From the NCBI RefSeq assembly GCF_009730915.1, contig NC_052476.1:19077257-19141256 (forward strand): a DNA stretch of 64,000 nucleotides. Reading direction: 5' to 3'. The stretch comes from Dioscorea cayenensis subsp. rotundata. Taxonomy: Eukaryota > Streptophyta > Magnoliopsida > Dioscoreales > Dioscoreaceae. The notes below the pieces were generated by a model, which was not told the origin of the DNA, searched no databases, and worked only from the letters and a program-made list of their open reading frames with translations. Both the position numbers and the translations under genes were made by a program. Shown in pieces: positions 58,501 through 64,000 of this stretch (positions are counted from its first letter, which is position 1; each line of letters starts with the position of its first letter).

Positions 58501-60076
58501 CAGGTATTATGATAATCTTTTGGTTTATATTTGATGTCTAATTCCTGTTCTCTTTTTGGACTTTACAGGGGCAATGATATAAGAATTGAATGAAATAAGA
58601 ATTGAACTTGATATAATAGCAAGAAAATAATACATATAACTGAGAACTAATGTTCCCATACCAAATTGTTTATTGTTTCTTGATTGTGAACCCTCACTTG
58701 ATTTGTAAACATTATGTTTGGATTCATTGAGCCATTCTGTTATATCTTTCCCAGTTTTCCTTATGTGCTCTTTGCAATTGTTACCTCCAGAACAAATATT
58801 TTGGCCAGTGTTTGTCATTGCGACTCTGGCGACTGCAGTTGGAAGCCAGGCAATAATTTCAGCAACTTTCTCCATTATCAGTCAGTGTCGAGGCATTGGG
58901 CTGTTTTCCTAGAGTGAAGATCATACACACTTCAAGCAGCATTCATGGGCAGATTTACATACCAGAGGTCAACTGGCTTCTAATGTTCTTATGTCTTGTT
59001 GTCACAATTGGTTTCAAGAACACCGATACAATTGGAAATGCATATGGTATGTATTTTCCTTTTTGACTAACTCCATGGATATCGTATGTTTCATTTGATT
59101 AATCTTTTATTTTTATCACTCAACAGGCCTTGCGGTGATCATTTGTGATGTTCGTTACAACATGTCTAATGTTCCTCATCATTGTTACTATTTTGGAAGC
59201 GAACTGTGTTTTTTAGCGCTGCTCTTCATTGTCTTCTTTGGATCATTAGAGTTGCTCTATTTCTCGGCATGCCTAACAAAGGTCCACAATGGGGTTGGCT
59301 TCCCCTAGTCTTCGCACTTCTCGCCCTTATACGCAATGTCTGCATGGCATTATGGCACCTCAGGAAAGCAGTCCTTGAGCTCCAGAACAAAGTCTGCCTT
59401 GATCAGCTCCTCAGCCTTGGGGCCCAAGCTTAGGCCCTTGTCCGTGTTCCCGGCATTGGCCTAATCTATACTACTAGTCACTGGTATCCGCCCATGTTTG
59501 CGCACTTTGTGACAAACTTTCCTGCATTCCACAGGGTATGTGTATTTGTTTGTTTGCAAACACTGACAGTCCCAAAAGTTCTCCCCGACGAGGCAGTTTT
59601 TGATCGGTAGAGTGGTCCTCCTGAGTACCATATTTTTCCAGTGTATCGTCAGGTATGGGTACAAGGACCTCAGATGGGACAGTGATGAATTCGAGAACCA
59701 ACTTCTTTTGAGAGATAGCTGAATTTTTACAGAGACCTGAATCAAATGGCGAAAATGTCAGTAGTCAGTGGTAAAGCATTCTGATACAGTGTAGTAGCGC
59801 AATGGCACGAATTGGAGATACTGAGAGGTTAGAAAGTGAGGTTTCGGGGAGTTGGAGTTAAGCAAGAAGTGAAGGAACTCATCGAAGAGAAGGAATCGAT
59901 GTCGCATACATGATGGGTCACACTTGTGTTGTTGCTCATGAGTCTTCATCATTCATCAAGAAGTTCACCATCAATGTAATTTACGGTTTCTTCGGAGGAA
60001 TTCTCGCCGCCTGTACTGTTGCTCTCGGTGTTCCTCCACATCTCTTATCGAAGTCGGTATACTTTATATTGTGTGA
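55536..60076 (+). pseudogene. KT/HAK/KUP potassium transporter, intron-containing pseudogene
   Basis: Nine exon-like blocks: 55536-55580, 56235-56466, 56567-56815, 57130-57180, 57628-57889, 57964-58016, 58386-58503, about 58790-59046, and 59127-60076. They carry the K+ transporter family (K_trans) from start to end: [111 protein letters not shown], and a C-terminus ending YIV. The first four exons are intact. Later ones are broken: an extra T at about 57783; two extra bases and one missing base in 58386-58503; an extra T in CTGTTTTCCTAG near 58907; a TAG at 59431-59433; and several more shifts in the last exon. The exon-8 acceptor also looks damaged (TTTGCAA). Introns are kept, so it is not a processed copy. 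Neighbouring genes are nearly clean, so decay rather than assembly noise is the better explanation. Confidence 0.9.
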
Positions 60077-60719
60077 GTTTTTGTTTGACACAGAGACACA
60101 CATAAGTTCTTGTTTTGGTGATCAGATTTTTCAGAATGAATGATACAGTAAATTTTCAGAAGACATAGTTTGACATAGTCACAGCTCTGTTTCTGTTGTA
60201 GTTTGTAGTTGAAATACAAGAACTTGAAAAACAATTGTCAGAGAGAGAGAATGAAGATGAGGTTTTTGAATTTTTCATTGTAAATATTATGATCAGTTTG
60301 TAGTGCGTGGTATTTGAAATAGAATTACAGTATTTAATTTCAGTTCTTGTCCTTTTGTTTAATTTTAAATTCAATGCTCTATTTAATATATATATTTGTT
60401 GATTTGAATCTGAGGATCTATGAGGGGTTTTTGTAAAGAAATATTGAATTTGGCAATTAATGAAGAGATCTTTACGAATTGTTTTTGTGGAAATCCCAAT
60501 TTATAATTTATTATGAATTTTGATTATTAGAAAAAATATAAAGCAAACCACTTAGATGGTCCAGTGGTTATGCATTACTGTGCAAATACTGCTCATCCAA
60601 TGTTTAGTGGGTTTTACCGAGAGAAAAAAAAAATTTACCATTGTGAAGTTATATATTTTAATATATCATTTTGAAAATACTTCATCACATATTATCTCAT
60701 TGCATATAATAAACCCTTA
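60077..60719. other. 3' flank of the transporter pseudogene
   Basis: Probable old 3' UTR followed by AT-rich sequence. At 60550-60625 a stretch with TGGTCCAGTGGTTA and GTGGGTTTTACCG resembles the A and B boxes of a tRNA-derived SINE, but the match is weak. Confidence 0.4.
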
Positions 60720-61563
60720 GACAGTGTTTAAATAGGGGTAATGGTTCCCTCCTTGTGGGAACTATGTACCCATTCCACGTTTGGCCCATTTTTGGGGTAG
60801 TAATCATTCCCTATGAGGGGTTTGGGTTGCCAGTAACCCCTCATGGGTAATGATCCATTCCCCCGGGGGAATGAAAATTGATTGAGGGGTAATGGGTATA
60901 AAATACCCATTTTACCCTCCACTATATTAATATATTAAATAAATAATATTAAAGTAATTAATATTTAAATAAAATAATCATATAATTATATTAAATAAAT
61001 AAGTATTTTTTTAATATAAATGTATTAATATTAAAATAATTAATAGTTAATTATAATAATAATTTAATAATTATAATAAATATTTATTTTTAAATATAAA
61101 TGTATTAAATATTTAAATAATTAATAGTTAATTATAATAATCATATAAAAAAATTATATTAAATAATATTTTTATATTTAATTTAAATATATTAATATTT
61201 AAATAATTAATATTTAATTATAATAATCATATAATATTTTTTTATTAAATAAATATTTATTTTTAAATATAAGTCATAAAATAATTAATAAGTAATTTAA
61301 ATAATTATTATAATAATTAAAATTATTTTAAAATATTTTATAAACAACAAAATTGATTTATTTATATTAAGGGCATAAAAGTAATTTTACGTCATATCTT
61401 TTCATTACTTTCTTAATTCCCAATAAATTACTCTTCTACTTTTTATTCGAATGAATTACATCTCCAATCAAAACTTTTTCATTATCGTTCACTCACCCGA
61501 TTCCTTTTCCCTCCTGCATTCTTGCATTCCTCTCATTTCATTCTGATGAATCCAAACACACGC
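60720..61563. mobile_element. PIF/Harbinger-like non-autonomous element
   Basis: The left end GACAGTGTTTAAATAGGGG and the right end GAATCCAAACACACGC are imperfect inverses. TTA flanks the element on both sides (60717-60719 and 61564-61566). The middle is a 450-base core of AATTAATATTTAAATA-type repeats, like that of the element at 32261-33083, followed by GGGCATAAAAGTAATTTTAC, comparable to GGGAATAATAGTCATTTCAC there. The two are probably members of one family. Confidence 0.75.
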
Positions 61564-61566
61564 TTA

Positions 61567-62048
61567 AGACTAAGAGGTTGGTAAGTCAGCGATGCACCAC
61601 TATATGTGTGACCTCTATAGATAGTTTTTATTGCCTTTTGTAAAAATAAAAATAAATCATAAAAAAATACTAAATTTTTATAAAAAAACATATTAGGGAA
61701 ATGTTAAGAAACAACAAATTGGAATCCATCTTTATTTATACTTATTATGTTTGCTGGTTAACAAAACAAAAAATAGCGCACAAATTGCAAGATTTATTAT
61801 TTAAAAAAAATGGAATACGTACATCTTTGATAAGATAGTGTATATAAATTTATAAAAAGAATATAAAAAATTTAAAATATTATTTGAATATTTAAAAAAT
61901 ATAGTTTATAATAAAAATTTAAAAGAAATTTAGTGTGTTGTGAAAATTTTGCCATAAATTTGGGGATTACACAGATAATCCTATAAAACCTCAAATTTAT
62001 TATTTTACGTCCCAACAAATAAAGATTGTTTATTTATTTATTATTAAA
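61567..62048. other. AT-rich spacer
   Basis: No gene, RNA or repeat structure recognised between the Harbinger-like element and the next repeat boundary. Confidence 0.5.
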
Positions 62049-62355
62049 TGGGAAAATTACTGTTCACCCCTCGTAATTTTCAAAACTTCCCAAAAACCCC
62101 CTCCTACTTTTTGACACCGGACTACCCTTGGTTAGTGTTTAACTTCCCTTTTTACCCCTACTGTTCACTTCAAATGGGTCCATGTTGTGAAATCCCATTT
62201 TTGGCCACGAAAAATGGTGGGAAAGGAAAGCGCCAAATCACGTCGTGTTCAACCTTTTGAAGGGCTTTACTGCTTGGTTTTAACGTTTAAATATTTTACT
62301 AATATGTTTAATAATTATCATATCCAGTGTAATACTTCCCTATCTCCGTTTAACG

Positions 62356-62796
62356 TTATCTTTTACATGTATAACTATTCATATTAACGTGTAAATTCTC
62401 AAAGTCTTTGCGTAAAAGCGGTGATCTTTTTCGTTTGATCTGAATTCTTTGGCGGTGTGCGTGGCGGTGGCGAGGGATTATGGTATCCCGTGCATAAGAA
62501 TTAATGGCGACATTAAAATTTATCTGCGGTAACATAATCTTTCGAACACCCGATTCGTTCTCATCGATCGATATCGGCGCATCGTCGTTTAACTTTTTTT
62601 CTCGGATATGAAGAGTCGACCGCTTGTGGAATTCACACCATAAATAACCCGGAAAGAACCCTCCCCATGGACATGACCACTCCTCGTCGTCCTCATCATC
62701 CTCCTCCTCCTCCTCGTCCTCCTCTTCCCATGGACAGACCACTCTATCTAGAAAGGATGTTTTCGTGAACCTTCTTTCCCTTATCTTGAGAATCAT
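62356..62796 (-). CDS. Hypothetical ORF with acidic repeat, 146 aa
   Basis: An ATG-started frame encodes a basic N-terminus (MILKIRERRFTKTSF), then a 16-residue Glu/Asp run at about residues 25-40, then a Trp/Gly/Pro stretch and a basic C-terminus. The acidic run comes from a (TCC)n-like repeat at 62690-62730. It is flanked by near-identical copies of CCATGGACA (62665 and 62728), so CPW appears on both sides. No family is recognised. It lies inside a repetitive element, so it may not be a real gene. Confidence 0.15.
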   Translation of the reverse strand: MILKIRERRFTKTSFLDRVVCPWEEEDEEEEEDDEDDEEWSCPWGGFFPGYLWCEFHKRSTLHIREKKLNDDAPISIDENESGVRKIMLPQINFNVAINSYARDTIIPRHRHAHRQRIQIKRKRSPLLRKDFENLHVNMNSYTCKR

Positions 62797-62839
62797 TTAG
62801 CCGCATGATCACACAACAAGTTAAACTATCTTTTTCACG

Positions 62840-62934
62840 CCCAAGTCGAAATGCTCTCATAATTGCACGAATCGAGGAGGATTCTTGCGAGTGGATGACG
62901 GGCGAAAGCAATTAAGCGAGCATTTCGACTTGGG
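62840..62934. repeat. Inverted repeat, 17-bp perfect arms extended to ~27 bp
   Basis: 62840-62856 (CCCAAGTCGAAATGCTC) is exactly reverse-complementary to 62918-62934. After a four-base mismatch, AATTGC at 62861 pairs with GCAATT at 62908. The loop is about 40 bases. The form would suit a hairpin RNA, or the end-to-end folding of a small element. Confidence 0.85.
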
Positions 62935-63458
62935 TAAGAAAAGAAATTTTTCACGTATTTCGTGATTGCGGAGGATTCTAGAGGAGGAGATCGAAAACTA
63001 TCCTTTAGACGAGGTTGATATTTATCACTTGAGACTTTACATTACCATTTAAGAACATTACGTCAGTGTACAACTATTACGTTCTGTGTTTAACTATCAG
63101 GATCTTCGTTTAAGTTCGACCATGACACATTGATTAATAGTCGTTTTCATGAATGTGTGTTGTTTAACCTTTTTTTAATGTTATGCGTTGTGCGAGGGTT
63201 CAAGTTGATGCGCATGTTATGCGACCGTTGTGAGCATTCGAATGTCACGAGACACTTGTTTCGTTATACGAGGGTCGAGTCGTGAGTGTCCAAAGTCAGA
63301 GCGGACGTTGTAAATGTTGTAAATCTTTTTATAAATAAAAGCGAAACAAGCTTATTTGGTTGTGAACTTACGAAATTTAAACATAGACCTAGTAAAAACA
63401 AACAATGTGGGAAACAAAAGAACGTCATTGTAAACAATAGAAAATACGTAAATATGTT

Positions 63459-63590
63459 TAAACAACGACAGCGAGTGTTTAAGAAAAAGTTACTTTTTAA
63501 ACAATGACAGCGGTGTAAACAATAGAAAAAAAGTTAAACAATACTCTAGTTACTCTTTAAACAATGACAGCGGTGTTTAAGAAAATACGT
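63459..63590. repeat. Short direct repeats AAACAATGACAGCGGTGT
   Basis: Copies start at about 63460 (AAACAACGACAGCGAGTG), 63499 and 63559, spaced 40 and 60 bases apart. Each is followed by TTTAAG or TAAAC and then AGAAAA. They lie within the Mutator-like candidate. Confidence 0.8.
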
Positions 63591-64000
63591 AAAAGATGTT
63601 TAAAGCAGTGACCCGGGGAGGTACCCATCTTCAAGCGATGTCGGTGAAAGCATTCGATTTAAACAATAACATATTATTTACATGATATGAGACTTTAGTT
63701 AAGCAGTTAACCATTATTTTTAAACACTATATGTATCTGTTTAAACATAAAAAAAGCTTGGCGTTTACAGGAGACTCATGTTGAGTTGAGAACATTCATT
63801 CGAGCGATGACAATATGTCTTCCTCGCGACGGTGACATATATTTCCCTTTTTGCCCTTGGGATGGAGGAAAAAAATACCGCCCAATCACATCACGTCTAG
63901 TCTAACCTCTGTGCATACAGCTGTGCACTTTTTGTTTGCCTTTACATTCTTTGTTTGTTCTTTACATCTTCTACTTCTTCTTCTTACGTCTTCTTTTTGT

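Larger units (their letters stand above)
62049..64000. mobile_element. Mutator-like candidate, left part only (runs off the window)
   Basis: The first 180 bases (AAAATTACTGTTCACCCC, AAAACTTCCCAAAAACCCC, GAAATCCCATTTTTGGCC, AAAATGGTGGGAAAG) match the left end of the element at 47668. Base composition then becomes more balanced than the flank. The stretch includes an acidic-repeat ORF (minus), a strong inverted repeat and a repeated AAACAATGACAGCGG motif. No transposase was recognised and the right end is not in the window. Around 63840, ATTTCCCTTTTTGCCCTTGG could be part of a terminal or subterminal repeat. Confidence 0.45.

Overview
This is plant nuclear DNA. It is AT-rich, with short exons split by GT..AG introns, (TA)n and (CT)n microsatellites, Copia retrotransposons, hAT- and Harbinger-type DNA elements and a 1000-base scaffold gap. 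The encoded proteins (membralin, the RRM cyclophilin CYP59, a GARP/G2-like factor, AUGMIN subunit 2, a DUF1068/ELMO protein, a KT/HAK/KUP transporter) have the architectures seen in flowering plants. I cannot fix the species; nothing seen is decisive for monocot or eudicot.

Layout. 1-5418: a decayed Ty1/Copia element on + with two nested GC-rich hAT-like elements; its 5' LTR is off the left edge. It sits in an intron of the membralin gene, whose last seven exons are at 5879-8391 (+). CYP59 (9314-16148, -) lies tail to tail with membralin; 14 exons read cleanly except for one extra base in exon 3. A GARP/G2-like factor (17036-19893, -) has a fold-back element in its large intron. 19894-26769 is AT-rich and gene-free, with several diverged tandem duplications. 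AUG2 (26770-37056, -) has a 7.4-kb fourth intron that holds a second Copia element, itself carrying a hAT and a Harbinger-type element. A DUF1068/ELMO-type gene (40069-42856, +) includes a 24-base microexon. 44600-45599 is a run of N. 45600-55300 has no gene I recognise, but contains a Mutator-like candidate with an internal duplication and an unexplained GC-rich island. A KT/HAK/KUP potassium transporter at 55536-60076 (+) keeps its introns but is broken by many indels, so it is a non-processed pseudogene. The right end holds another Harbinger-type element and the left part of an element whose end resembles the one at 47.7 kb.

The genes are ordinary single-copy-type plant genes with no evident shared pathway. 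Most of the interest is in nested transposon history, the decay of the transporter, one suspicious frameshift in a conserved splicing-related cyclophilin, and a perfect inverted duplication in one of its introns. I did not find a convincing new biological system.
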